DNA of 14,308 nt from an uncultured Collinsella sp. (GTDB lineage Bacteria > Actinomycetota > Coriobacteriia > Coriobacteriales > Coriobacteriaceae): contig UROM01000037.1 of the NCBI GenBank assembly GCA_900549455.1, positions 1 through 14,308 of the forward strand. The letters are read 5' to 3'. Under the pieces are notes generated by a model, which worked only from the letters and a program-made list of their open reading frames with translations, had not been told where the DNA came from and searched no databases. The position numbers and the translations under genes were made by a program. Shown here in pieces: positions 6,814 to 14,047 of the stretch (positions are counted from its first letter, which is position 1; each line of letters begins with the position of its first letter).

Positions 6814-8235
6814 ATGGCTCATAACAACAAACCCGAAAGCGCAAACGAAGCGCAGGATCATTCCCAGCCGCTCGACGATGGCGGCTTTTTCTCCCTTAGC
6901 GACGTCATCATGGCCGGCAGGCGTCAACTCACCCGCTCCGAGCAGCTCTTGGCCGCCGACACACGCCGCAACGCCCGCAACCTGTTTGCAAGCGCCAAAC
7001 TGCTCGCGCTCGTCGTCATCGTCTCGCTCGCCATGGGTGTTGCCGCTTGGGCATTTTTGGCCTCGCTGAATATCGCGACCGATTATCGCGAGCACCACGT
7101 GTGGATTTACGCGTTGCTTCCCGTTGTGGGCGTTGCCACCGCATGGGTGTACAAAAACCACGGCCTTGCCGCCAAACGAGGTAACAACCTGGTCATCGAC
7201 TCCGCCCTGGGCACACGCCTTATCCATATGCGCATGGCCGTTCTCACCTTCGTCTGCTCCACGCTCACGCACCTCACGGGCGGGTCGGCCGGTCGCGAGG
7301 GAGCCGCGGTGCAGATTGGCGGCACCATCGCCAGCAACATCTCGAGCCTCGCCCACCTCAAAAAGCATGATCACCACGACCTCATGCTCGCCGGCATCTC
7401 GTCGGCCTTTGGCGCCGTATTCGGTTCACCCCTCGCCGGAGCCTTCTTTGGCATGGAGATGTGCTTTATCGGCAAGATCGACTACACCGCGGGCATCTAC
7501 TGCCTGGTCGCCTCGTTTACCGGCTACTTTACATCACTTGCCTTGGGAACCGAGTACGAGGCGAATGTTATCGCCAGCGTTCCCAACATGACACCACGAA
7601 CGGTTGTCATCGTAGTCATCAGCGCCATCATCTTTGGTCTCACCGCACGTCTCTTTGCCTGGTCGGTTCGTACCGTCAAGAGCCTGTACGGCCGCTTTAT
7701 CACCAACTACATTGCTCGCGCACTCGTGGGCGCGCTCGTGGTGCTCGCGGCCTACGCGATGCTCGACGCCTGGAAGTATGCCGGCCTTGCCACCTGGCTC
7801 TCGGGCGCCGGGTTCGCCGGTAACACGACCCTTGCCGACGCAGCCATCAAGCTCGTGGTGACGGCGCTCACCCTGGGCGCCGGCTTCCAAGGAGGCGAGG
7901 TCACACCCCTGTTTGGCATCGGTGCGGCGCTCGGCGGTTGGATCGGTTGCCTCGTCGGAATCGACCCCAGCTTTCTGGCAGCGCTGGGTATGCTCGGCGT
8001 GTTCTGCGCCGGCCTCAACGTGCCCATCACCACCTGCATGATGGCCATCGATCTGTTCCACGGCACGGCCGCCGGGTTCTTTGTCATCGTGGCCTTTATC
8101 AGCTATCTCGTCGGCGGCCACCGCGGCGTGTACCCCGCCCAGCGCATTATCTCACCCAAGCGTCGTTCGCTTATTGTGGATGAGGGCGGTACGGTAGCGG
8201 ATGCTATCGAGCGCCACAACGACCTGATAGAGTAG
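6814..8235 (+). CDS. CLC-family anion transporter, CLC-F (fluoride/proton antiporter) type
   Basis: This is an integral membrane protein of 473 residues with about ten hydrophobic segments after a 60-residue hydrophilic N-terminus. CLC signatures are GGSAGREGAAVQIGG (156-170, gating Glu162), FGSPLAGAFFGMEM (203-216) and QGGEVTPLFGIGAALG (359-374). At the position of the chloride-selective GSGIP loop it has RGNNLV (122-127), i.e. Asn where chloride CLCs have Ser. Asn or Met there, together with a GGEVTPLF-type third motif, is what I associate with the CLC-F clade that exports fluoride. The ATG at 6814 has AGAGGA a few bases upstream; the TTG at 6787 is poorer. It is followed on the same strand by the lipid kinase gene, with 87 nt between and no terminator seen. 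Confidence 0.85.
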   Translation: MAHNNKPESANEAQDHSQPLDDGGFFSLSDVIMAGRRQLTRSEQLLAADTRRNARNLFASAKLLALVVIVSLAMGVAAWAFLASLNIATDYREHHVWIYALLPVVGVATAWVYKNHGLAAKRGNNLVIDSALGTRLIHMRMAVLTFVCSTLTHLTGGSAGREGAAVQIGGTIASNISSLAHLKKHDHHDLMLAGISSAFGAVFGSPLAGAFFGMEMCFIGKIDYTAGIYCLVASFTGYFTSLALGTEYEANVIASVPNMTPRTVVIVVISAIIFGLTARLFAWSVRTVKSLYGRFITNYIARALVGALVVLAAYAMLDAWKYAGLATWLSGAGFAGNTTLADAAIKLVVTALTLGAGFQGGEVTPLFGIGAALGGWIGCLVGIDPSFLAALGMLGVFCAGLNVPITTCMMAIDLFHGTAAGFFVIVAFISYLVGGHRGVYPAQRIISPKRRSLIVDEGGTVADAIERHNDLIE

Positions 8236-8322
8236 ACGTAAGTATTCGCCGTGCAGCCACAATCGGGGGCAATTCGACCTGAGCGCGACCGCACTGTCAT
8301 GCCACACGCCGGGAGTCGCCCC

Positions 8323-9285
8323 ATGCACGCAACTGATTTTGGTCGCACGCTCATCATCGCCAACCCCGCCGCCCAGTCGGGTGCGGCGCGCGAAGTTGCC
8401 GAGCGCCTGCAGCGCTTTTTGGACATGACCGCGCGCGCATCCCAGTTTGACCTGGTGCTGACCGAGCGCATGGGACATGCCAAGGAACTTGCCGCACGGG
8501 CCCAGGGCTACCGCACGGTTATCGCACTCGGCGGCGACGGCGTGATCCACGAGGTCGCCAACGGGCTTATGACGCAGGATGAGGCGGTCCGTCCCGCCCT
8601 TGCCGTCCTACCCGTAGGCTCCGGCAACGATTTTGCCCAAACGCTCGGTATCGACGATTTCTCCGGCAAAGATTTTGGCGCGCTGCTCACCTGCGAGCTG
8701 CAGCGTCAGGATATCGGACGCATTCGCTCATGGAACCCCGCAAGCGGCAGAGGCGAGGCGACCGTCGAGTACTACGACCAGACGCTTTCGGTCGGCATCG
8801 ATGCCGCCATCGGCCTGGGCACCACCGAGCTGCGAAAAAAGACGGGGCTCGCCGGCGCTCCGCTCTACACCCTATCGGGACTTGAGCAGTTTGGCCTGCG
8901 CTACCGCAACTATCCCATGACGGTGAGCTTAGATGGCGCGCCTGCCGAGCGCGAGCGGGCGATTATCATGGCCATCCAGCTGGGGCCCACGTACGGCTCG
9001 GGCTATCGCATCTGCCCCGAAGCCGACCCCTGCGACGGCATGCTCGACGTCTGCTACGCCTGCGGCCCCGTCCCCCGTGCGGTCGCCCTGCCTATGTTTC
9101 TTTCGGCCAAGGACGGCCATCATACCAAATTGCCACCGGTTCGCATGCGCCGCTGCCGCCATGCCGAGCTTACTTTTGAGGAGCCCGACTACCCCATCCA
9201 AGCCGACGGCGAGCCCGTTGTCGCCTCGCGCATCGAGGTCGACGTCCTTCCCGCCGCTCTCGAAGTCTGGCACCCAACCCGCTAA
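8323..9285 (+). CDS. Diacylglycerol kinase / YegS-like lipid kinase
   Basis: The predicted role is cytoplasmic, membrane-associated phosphorylation of diacylglycerol or a related lipid, recycling it to phosphatidic acid. The 320 residue protein has the DAGK catalytic domain: IIANPAAQSG (11-20), the nucleotide loop ALGGDGVIHEVANGL (68-82) and the LPVGSGNDFAQTLG (96-109) that follows. It ends with the IQADGEPV segment that closes the C-terminal domain in this family. The ATG at 8323 has GGGAG 7 nt upstream; two in-frame starts further up (8251 GTG, 8299 ATG) would add 24 or 8 residues not typical of the family. Same strand as the CLC gene; no promoter seen in the 87 nt gap, so co-transcription is likely. 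The exact lipid substrate cannot be told. Confidence 0.87.
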   Translation: MHATDFGRTLIIANPAAQSGAAREVAERLQRFLDMTARASQFDLVLTERMGHAKELAARAQGYRTVIALGGDGVIHEVANGLMTQDEAVRPALAVLPVGSGNDFAQTLGIDDFSGKDFGALLTCELQRQDIGRIRSWNPASGRGEATVEYYDQTLSVGIDAAIGLGTTELRKKTGLAGAPLYTLSGLEQFGLRYRNYPMTVSLDGAPAERERAIIMAIQLGPTYGSGYRICPEADPCDGMLDVCYACGPVPRAVALPMFLSAKDGHHTKLPPVRMRRCRHAELTFEEPDYPIQADGEPVVASRIEVDVLPAALEVWHPTR

Positions 9286-9290
9286 CCCCC

Positions 9291-9365
9291 CATAAGTTGC
9301 GGTGAAATAGGGACTGTTTATGCAGTTAAAGCCGCAAAACAGTCCCTATTTCACCGCAACTTATG
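9291..9365. repeat. 75 bp palindrome with 29 bp perfect arms (REP/MITE-like)
   Basis: Left arm 9291-9319 and right arm 9337-9365 are perfect reverse complements over 29 bp (begins CATAAGTTGCGGTGAAATAG), with a 17 nt loop. Each arm carries a GGGACTGTTT / AAACAGTCCC word. It fills almost all of the space between the convergent stops of the lipid kinase (9285) and the release-factor gene (9372), so it could stop transcription from both sides, although neither flank has a long T-run. Such size and symmetry is more than a terminator needs. No target duplication is evident. Confidence 0.85.
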
Positions 9366-9371
9366 AGGAAG

Positions 9372-9752
9372 CTATTCGTCGCTGCCCGGCTTGCGACGGT
9401 TGGCCTTTTTAATGGCGTTGAAGTGCTTGTCATTGAGCCTGCGCTGGCGAGAGCGCTGAGGCACCTTGGTCTTTACGCGTCGGCGCGGTGGACGCCCGCG
9501 ACGCTCAAGCTCAGCGCGCAGCTTACGTAGGCAGCTGCTACGGTTTTGGAACTGACTGCGGCTCTCGCGCGCCGTCACGGTAATCCCCGTGGGCCCATGC
9601 TTCATGCGCACCGCCGAGTCCGTCGTGTTGACGCCCTGTCCGCCCGGGCCCGTCGCGCGAAACACCTGAACCTCGCAATCGCGTGCCAACTCCTCGACCG
9701 ACATCTCGGCATAGTGCGCATACTCACGCCATCCCATCTTGTTCTCATCCAT
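9372..9752 (-). CDS. Small GGQ release-factor-like protein (ArfB/RF-1 domain, ribosome rescue type)
   Basis: A 126 residue protein that holds only the peptidyl-tRNA hydrolysing domain of class I release factors: FRATGPGGQGVNTTDSAVRM (31-50) contains the catalytic GGQ (37-39), followed by HGPTGITVTARESRSQFQN. There are no codon-reading or ribosome-anchoring domains. A strongly basic tail (from residue ~86, rich in Arg/Lys) resembles the mRNA-channel tail of ArfB (YaeJ). The predicted role is hydrolysis of peptidyl-tRNA on stalled ribosomes. The NTTDSAVR stretch is closer to RF1/RF2/PrfH-type proteins than to ArfB, so another rescue subtype is possible. The ATG at 9752 has GGAGG 7 nt upstream; the longer frame runs into the palindrome at 9778-9808. 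The gene is flanked by a palindrome on each side. Confidence 0.82.
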   Translation of the reverse strand: MDENKMGWREYAHYAEMSVEELARDCEVQVFRATGPGGQGVNTTDSAVRMKHGPTGITVTARESRSQFQNRSSCLRKLRAELERRGRPPRRRVKTKVPQRSRQRRLNDKHFNAIKKANRRKPGSDE

Positions 9753-9772
9753 ATCAACACCTCCCCTCATAC

Positions 9773-9808
9773 AAAAAATGTGACAAAGGGACAGTCCCTT
9801 TGTCACAT
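9773..9808 (-). terminator. Perfect 31 bp palindrome acting as xpt terminator (REP-like)
   Basis: ATGTGACAAAGGGAC (9778-9792) and GTCCCTTTGTCACAT (9794-9808) are perfect 15 bp arms around one base. On the minus strand the hairpin is followed by a run of six T (9778-9773), an ideal intrinsic terminator for xpt, whose stop is at 9836. It shares the GGGACTGT core with the larger palindrome at 9291-9365. The release-factor ATG lies only about 20 nt beyond the T-run. Confidence 0.8.
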
Positions 9809-9835
9809 CGCATACCAATCGCTTGTGTTGCGCAC

Positions 9836-10414
9836 TTAGGCGAAGGTGATCTCGCCGGTCTCGCAGTCCATATCGGCGATACGGGCCAGGCTCTCGACGC
9901 GGAAGCCGCGCTCGCGGAGCTTATCGCCACCGCCCTGGAAGCCCTTCTCCACCGCAATGCCAATACCGGATACCTCGGCACCCGCAGCCTCGCAGATCTT
10001 GATAAGACCCTCGAGCGCGCAGCCGTTGGCCAGGAAGTCGTCGATAATCAGGACCTTGTCGCCCTCGGACAGGAAGCGCTTGCCAACGATGACCGGGTAC
10101 TCCTTCTGCTTGGTAAAGGAGTAGATGGTCGTGGCATACTGCTCGCCGTCGAGGTTGATGGACTGCGCCTTCTTGGCAAAGACAACCGGCACGCCGCCAA
10201 AATGCTGGGCCGCGATGCAAGCCATGCCAATGCCCGAAGCCTCGATCGTCAGGATCTTGTTGATCTCGACACCCTCGAACAGACGGGCCCACTCGGCGCC
10301 CATGTGGTCGAACAGTTCAACGTCGCACTGGTGGTTGAGGAAGGCATCAACCTTAAGGACGTTACCGGCCTTTACGATGCCGTCATGGCGAATACGATCC
10401 TCAAGCTCCTGCAT
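9836..10414 (-). CDS. xpt: Xanthine phosphoribosyltransferase
   Basis: Converts xanthine plus PRPP to XMP, a purine salvage step in the cytoplasm. The 192 residues match the usual length (about 190-195). The PRPP-binding loop is KVLIIDDFLANGCA (120-133), preceded by LTIEASGIGMACIAAQHFGGVPVVFAKK (55-82) as in Xpt. The ATG at 10414 has AAGGGG 7 nt upstream. It is monocistronic to judge from the strong palindromic terminator downstream. The 159 nt upstream (10415-10573) holds no purine-riboswitch core that I can recognise and no convincing -35/-10 pair; a TAGACT at about 10471-10476 on the minus strand is the best -10 candidate. No xanthine permease gene follows, unlike the common xpt-pbuX pair. 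Confidence 0.93.
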   Translation of the reverse strand: MQELEDRIRHDGIVKAGNVLKVDAFLNHQCDVELFDHMGAEWARLFEGVEINKILTIEASGIGMACIAAQHFGGVPVVFAKKAQSINLDGEQYATTIYSFTKQKEYPVIVGKRFLSEGDKVLIIDDFLANGCALEGLIKICEAAGAEVSGIGIAVEKGFQGGGDKLRERGFRVESLARIADMDCETGEITFA

Positions 10415-10573
10415 GGCGCAACCCCTTCTCGCGGCAACGATACCGCGCGATTAATAAACGTTGTTCGATAGTCTACCACGGACCGACCCCCGCCCGTCCC
10501 ACAAGCCGCATCGCACCATAAAGCCGCAAGACAAGTAGATAGGCCCGATTCGTGGCAAGCCTGCCTCCACAAG

Positions 10574-11878
10574 CTAATGGCGGGCGCGCACCCTCACCAA
10601 ACGCACCATGGCGAGCGCAAAGCCCACAGCGGCCACAGCCATCAACACATAGAACACCGAACGGAAACCAAACAAAAACACATCCGGACGGCCCGCAACA
10701 AAACTGGTCACGGCCTCGCCCATCGCCACGCTCATCTGCCCATAAAGGATATTCGACGCCACCGTAATGCCGAGTGCCATGCCGGCGTAGCGCGCCAAAC
10801 TGCCCAAGCTGCCCGCAAAACCGAGCGCTTCGCGCGGAGCCGAGCCCATATACAGCGAGTTATTGGGGCTCTGGAAAATCGACGTGCCGCACGACATAAA
10901 TGCGACGCAGCACACGATCACAGGGATAGAAGAGTACTCGTCGAGCGTGCTTACCGCAAAGAGGCCGCACACGTACATGCCCAGGCCAACGGCCGTGGGA
11001 CCCTCGCAGCCAACACGGTCCGAAACCGTTCCCGAAAGCGGGCCGATAAAGGCATTCACCATTGGCAGCGCCAAAAAGAGCAGTCCGGAAATGTCAGAAC
11101 CAAAGCCGTGGGCGTCCTGAAAATAGAACGGCAGAATAAACTCGGATGCGCCGATACCAACGAACACGATGAGCATGCAGGCAAGGTTGATGGTGAAGGC
11201 CGAATTTGCAAAGCAGCGACGCGCGGCCTCCGCCAACGACATGGGGCGCTCGCCGGCCTCCGGCTTAACATGCGGCAGTGTGTAGAGCCCAACGATAAAC
11301 GAGATTACGCCAATAGGCAGGTTGATGAGGAAGATACTCTCCCAGGGAAAGCTTGCCACTAGCATGCCACCGAGCACGGGGCCACACATCATGCCGAGGG
11401 CCACGAAGGTCGCAAGAATACCCATGGCACGGCCTCGTTCGCGCGCCGGGAACGACTCGGTGATGATACCCATGTTGTTAGCCATGGCCGCCGCGCAACC
11501 GACGCCCTGAACGATGCGCGCCAGAATAAGAACCTCGAGCGAGGCCGAAAGGCCGCACAGCAGCGAACCGGCCGTAAAGACGATTACGCCCAGCTGGAAT
11601 ACGCCGACCTTGCCGCGCACGTCGCCCAGGCGGCCAAACGGCAGCATGGCCACGCACGTCGCAAGCAGATACACCGAGCTTACCAGCTGGATGCGGTCGA
11701 GGCCCACGCCCAGTTCCTTTTGCATCACGGGCAGTGCCACGGTCACGACGGTCGAATCCAGACACGACATAAACGTCATGATGAGCACGGTAAACAGAAT
11801 CGCCCATTTGTTCTTGCCATGGGTGTCGCCCTCTAGAGCAATGTGCTCGCGGCGCAGCTGCTCTGCAGTTTTCTCCAT
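10574..11878 (-). CDS. MFS efflux transporter, DHA2-like
   Basis: A 434 residue polytopic membrane protein of the major facilitator superfamily, probably a proton-driven drug or metabolite exporter. Signatures are CLDSTVVTVALP (39-50, motif D1), GRLGDVRGK (82-90, motif A) and GMMCGPVLGG followed by FPWESIFLINLPIG (162-189, motif C with the DHA2-type sequence). DHA2 proteins often have 14 helices and about 470-500 residues; this one is shorter, so the 12- versus 14-helix form is open. The substrate cannot be assigned. The ATG at 11878 has AAAGG 6 nt upstream, while the ATG at 11884 abuts that site. A strong terminator ends only 26 nt before the start codon, leaving no room for a separate promoter between them. 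Confidence 0.88.
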   Translation of the reverse strand: MEKTAEQLRREHIALEGDTHGKNKWAILFTVLIMTFMSCLDSTVVTVALPVMQKELGVGLDRIQLVSSVYLLATCVAMLPFGRLGDVRGKVGVFQLGVIVFTAGSLLCGLSASLEVLILARIVQGVGCAAAMANNMGIITESFPARERGRAMGILATFVALGMMCGPVLGGMLVASFPWESIFLINLPIGVISFIVGLYTLPHVKPEAGERPMSLAEAARRCFANSAFTINLACMLIVFVGIGASEFILPFYFQDAHGFGSDISGLLFLALPMVNAFIGPLSGTVSDRVGCEGPTAVGLGMYVCGLFAVSTLDEYSSIPVIVCCVAFMSCGTSIFQSPNNSLYMGSAPREALGFAGSLGSLARYAGMALGITVASNILYGQMSVAMGEAVTSFVAGRPDVFLFGFRSVFYVLMAVAAVGFALAMVRLVRVRARH

Positions 11879-11904
11879 ATCCATCCTTTCGAGTGGCGCA
11901 ACAC

Positions 11905-11950
11905 AAAAAACGGGGCCCCATCGCCTGCGAACAGTTGCGATTGGGGTCCC
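11905..11950 (-). terminator. Strong intrinsic terminator after the sulfhydrylase gene, in the MFS leader
   Basis: On the minus strand GGGACCCC-A-ATCGC (11950-11937) pairs with GCGAT-GGGGCCCC (11924-11912), interrupted by one mismatch and one bulged base, with a 12 nt loop, and is followed by six T (11910-11905). It lies 70 nt downstream of the O-acetylhomoserine sulfhydrylase stop and 26 nt upstream of the MFS start. Confidence 0.85.
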
Positions 11951-12019
11951 GCCTACGGAATCGGAACGAAAGGTCGCCGAAGTTTTCTGCCAGCATCGGC
12001 GCCTTGTGCGAACGCTAGC

Positions 12020-13303
12020 CTAGCACTGCTCGAGCGCCTGCTCAAGGTCGGCAATCAGATCGGCTGTGTCCTCGAGGCCGCACGACAGGCGCACCATGTC
12101 GGCGGAGATGCCACAGGCGATGAGTTCCTCATCGTTCATCTGGCGATGCGTGGCGTTAGCAGGATGCAAGCAGCAAGTGCGGGCGTCGGCCACGTGCGTG
12201 GCGATCTGGGCGAGCTTGAGGCTCTTCATAAAGGTCTCGGCCGCCGCGCGGCCACCGTTAAAGCCAAAGCTCACGACGCCGCAGGTACCGTTGGGCATGT
12301 ACTTCTGAGCCAGGTCATAGTACTTGTCGCCCTCCAGGCCCGGATAGCTCACGAAGCGCACCTTGGGATGGCTCTGCAGGAACTTGGCAACGGCCAGGCC
12401 GTTCTCGCAATGACGCGGCATGCGCACATGCAGGCTCTCGAGCGAGCTGTTCAAGAAGAACGCCGCCTGCGGGTTCTGCATGGGGCCGAGGTCGCGCATG
12501 AGCTGAGCGGTTGCTTTGGTAATGAAGGCGCCCTCGCGACCGAACTTCTCGGCATACGTCACGCCGTGGTAGCTCTCGTCGGGCGTGGTGAGACCCGGGA
12601 ACTTGTCCGCATGAGCCATCCAGTCAAACTGACCGTGGTCGACGATTACGCCGCCCAGGTAGGCAGCATGTCCATCCATGTACTTGGTGGTGGAGTGCGT
12701 AACGATGTCGGCGCCCCACTCAAAGGGACGGCACATCACGGGCGTCGGGAAGGTGTTGTCGACCATCAGCGGCACGCCGTGGTCATGCGCGGCCTTGGCA
12801 AAGCGCTCAATATCGAGCACGGCAAGGGCGGGGTTGGCGATGGTCTCGCCAAAGACGAGCTTGGTGTTGGGTTGGAAGGCTGCCTCCAACTCCTCATCGG
12901 TGCAGTCGGGGGCAACGAACGTGCAGGTCAGCCCCATACGGCCCATGGTGTGGGCGAGCAAGTTGTACGTGCCGCCATAGATGGCAGAGCTCGCGACTAC
13001 GTGATCGCCGGCACCGGCCACGTTAAAGATCGCAAGGAAATTCGCGGCCATGCCCGAGCTCGTGAGCATCGCGGCAGTGCCGCCCTCCATCTCGCAGATC
13101 TTGGCGGCAACCAGATCGCACGTGGGGTTCTGCAGACGGCTATAGAAGTAGCCCGACTCCTCCAGGTCAAACAGCTTGCCCATGTGCTCGGACGTGTCGT
13201 ACTTCCACGTGGTGGACTGGTAGATGGGCACCTGACGCGGCTCGGCATCTCCCGGGTGATAGCCGCCCTGAACACACGTCGTACCGATGGTCTTCTTGCT
13301 CAT
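12020..13303 (-). CDS. metY: O-acetylhomoserine aminocarboxypropyltransferase (sulfhydrylase) / Cys-Met PLP enzyme
   Basis: A PLP-dependent enzyme of the Cys/Met metabolism family, probably making homocysteine from O-acetylhomoserine and sulfide in the cytoplasm. The 427 residues match the ~425-430 of MetY and are longer than typical MetB/MetC (~380-400). Key parts: YSRLQNPT (54-61), SSGMAAN (82-88) for the phosphate, Asp182 (VDNTF) for the pyridine nitrogen, and the Schiff-base Lys207 in THSTTKYMDGH. The C-terminal SCGLEDTADLIADLEQAL is the family ending. Methionine gamma-lyase is the main alternative; length favours MetY. The ATG at 13303 has GGGAG 6 nt upstream. No SAM riboswitch is recognisable in the 13304-13461 leader region, and no clear promoter either. 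Confidence 0.87.
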   Translation of the reverse strand: MSKKTIGTTCVQGGYHPGDAEPRQVPIYQSTTWKYDTSEHMGKLFDLEESGYFYSRLQNPTCDLVAAKICEMEGGTAAMLTSSGMAANFLAIFNVAGAGDHVVASSAIYGGTYNLLAHTMGRMGLTCTFVAPDCTDEELEAAFQPNTKLVFGETIANPALAVLDIERFAKAAHDHGVPLMVDNTFPTPVMCRPFEWGADIVTHSTTKYMDGHAAYLGGVIVDHGQFDWMAHADKFPGLTTPDESYHGVTYAEKFGREGAFITKATAQLMRDLGPMQNPQAAFFLNSSLESLHVRMPRHCENGLAVAKFLQSHPKVRFVSYPGLEGDKYYDLAQKYMPNGTCGVVSFGFNGGRAAAETFMKSLKLAQIATHVADARTCCLHPANATHRQMNDEELIACGISADMVRLSCGLEDTADLIADLEQALEQC

Positions 13304-13413
13304 ATCTAGCTCCCTTGCCTGGGTTTTAGTTTTATTCGGTCCACGATACCGCTACCCCGCACCCCTCTCAACCCATCCCCAAGGTAGGTTATGTGACTAA
13401 TTGATCAGGGGTA

Positions 13414-13450
13414 TTTATCTCAAGCCTTGGGCATTTGCTCGATAGATAAA
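13414..13450. promoter_or_regulatory. TTTATCT/AGATAAA dyad in the metY - C_GCAxxG divergent region
   Basis: TTTATCT (13414-13420) and AGATAAA (13444-13450) are perfect 7 bp inverted arms 23 nt apart, in the only AT-rich part of the divergent intergenic region. A TAAAAT (13447-13452) is a possible plus-strand -10 for the cysteine-protein gene, but no -35 fits. Could be an operator for either gene; weak evidence. Confidence 0.3.
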
Positions 13451-13488
13451 ATGAGGCATCCATGAAGCTCTCGATGATTACACGCACC

Positions 13489-13520
13489 GTCACGGGTACC
13501 ATAGGCGGGTACACCGTGAC
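13489..13520 (+). promoter_or_regulatory. Strong hairpin abutting the Shine-Dalgarno of the C_GCAxxG protein
   Basis: GTCACGG-GTACC (13489-13500) pairs with GGTAC-A-CCGTGAC (13508-13520): 12 base pairs with one bulged A and a 7 nt loop. The SD AAGGAG starts at 13522, one base after the stem. In RNA this would flank the initiation site; as DNA it could be an operator. No T-run follows, so it is not a terminator. Confidence 0.5.
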
Positions 13521-13533
13521 CAAGGAGACAACG

Positions 13534-13980
13534 ATGAAGCAAATCGATACGGCCCAGCTCGACATCACCGCCTGTCAGGCTCAGGCTGCCGAGTACCACG
13601 CCCGTGGCTTTAACTGCGCCCAGGCCGTCGCCTGCACGCTCGCGCCCGCCGTCGGGCTCGACCCCCAGATCGCCTTTACCCTCACCGAGGGCTTTGGTGC
13701 CGGCATGGGCGGCATGACCGAAACCTGCGGCGCCATCTCGGGAGCCGTGGCCATCATGGGCTTTGTAATGAGCGACGGCATGGAAAATCCCAAGACTAAG
13801 GGCCAGACCTACAAGCTGTCGCGCGAGATCGCCAAGCGTTTTGGCGAGAAGAACACGACGACCGTCTGCGGCACGCTCAAGGGCATCGGATCGGATAAGG
13901 GTCCGCTCCGCAGCTGCCCTGGTTGCATCGACGATGCCATCGAGATCGCCTGTGATGTGCTAAAGCAGCTTGCCGAGTAA
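13534..13980 (+). CDS. C_GCAxxG_C_C family cysteine protein
   Basis: Belongs to the small redox-type family defined by the C-GCAxxG-C-C pattern, here FNCAQAV (26-32), TCGAISG (64-70), VCG (111-113) and SCPGC (127-131), with Cys28, Cys65, Cys112, Cys128 and Cys131 as the conserved set; additional cysteines are at 14, 34 and 140. Family members are thought to bind a metal or iron-sulfur centre and are common in anaerobes, but no biochemical function is firmly known. The 148 residues match the usual 120-150. The ATG at 13534 has AAGGAG 6 nt upstream. An in-frame ATG at 13462, with GAGG 5 nt upstream, would add 24 residues that run through the hairpin region; I consider it less likely, though it could be a leader start. 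Confidence 0.85.
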   Translation: MKQIDTAQLDITACQAQAAEYHARGFNCAQAVACTLAPAVGLDPQIAFTLTEGFGAGMGGMTETCGAISGAVAIMGFVMSDGMENPKTKGQTYKLSREIAKRFGEKNTTTVCGTLKGIGSDKGPLRSCPGCIDDAIEIACDVLKQLAE

Positions 13981-13999
13981 ACGGCAGTAACATAAAACC

Positions 14000-14042
14000 A
14001 CGGCCGGCGCGCTTGGGATTCATCCAAAAGCACGCCGGCCGT
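14000..14042. terminator. Shared terminator between convergent genes
   Basis: Perfect 10 bp stem ACGGCCGGCG (14000-14009) / CGCCGGCCGT (14033-14042) with further pairing in the 23 nt loop (GCTT/AAGC). On the minus strand it is followed by GGTTTTATG, so it best serves the YigZ-like gene; on the plus strand the downstream T content is low, but it probably also ends the C_GCAxxG transcript. Confidence 0.7.
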
Positions 14043-14047
14043 CGTCG

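Noticed and set aside
10415..10573. Possible purine riboswitch upstream of xpt
   Set aside because: I see neither the conserved paired loops nor the three-way junction core; the region is short and ends close to the MFS stop codon.
11478..11996. 172-residue minus-strand ORF overlapping the MFS start and the terminator
   Set aside because: Arg-rich out-of-frame translation of the MFS gene; only its first codons matter, as a possible leader start noted in the findings.
11843..13309. 488-residue plus-strand ORF antisense to metY
   Set aside because: Shadow frame of a well-supported PLP enzyme; no recognisable motif of its own.
13304..13461. Possible SAM riboswitch upstream of metY
   Set aside because: No recognisable conserved core and no terminator-like hairpin before the start codon.
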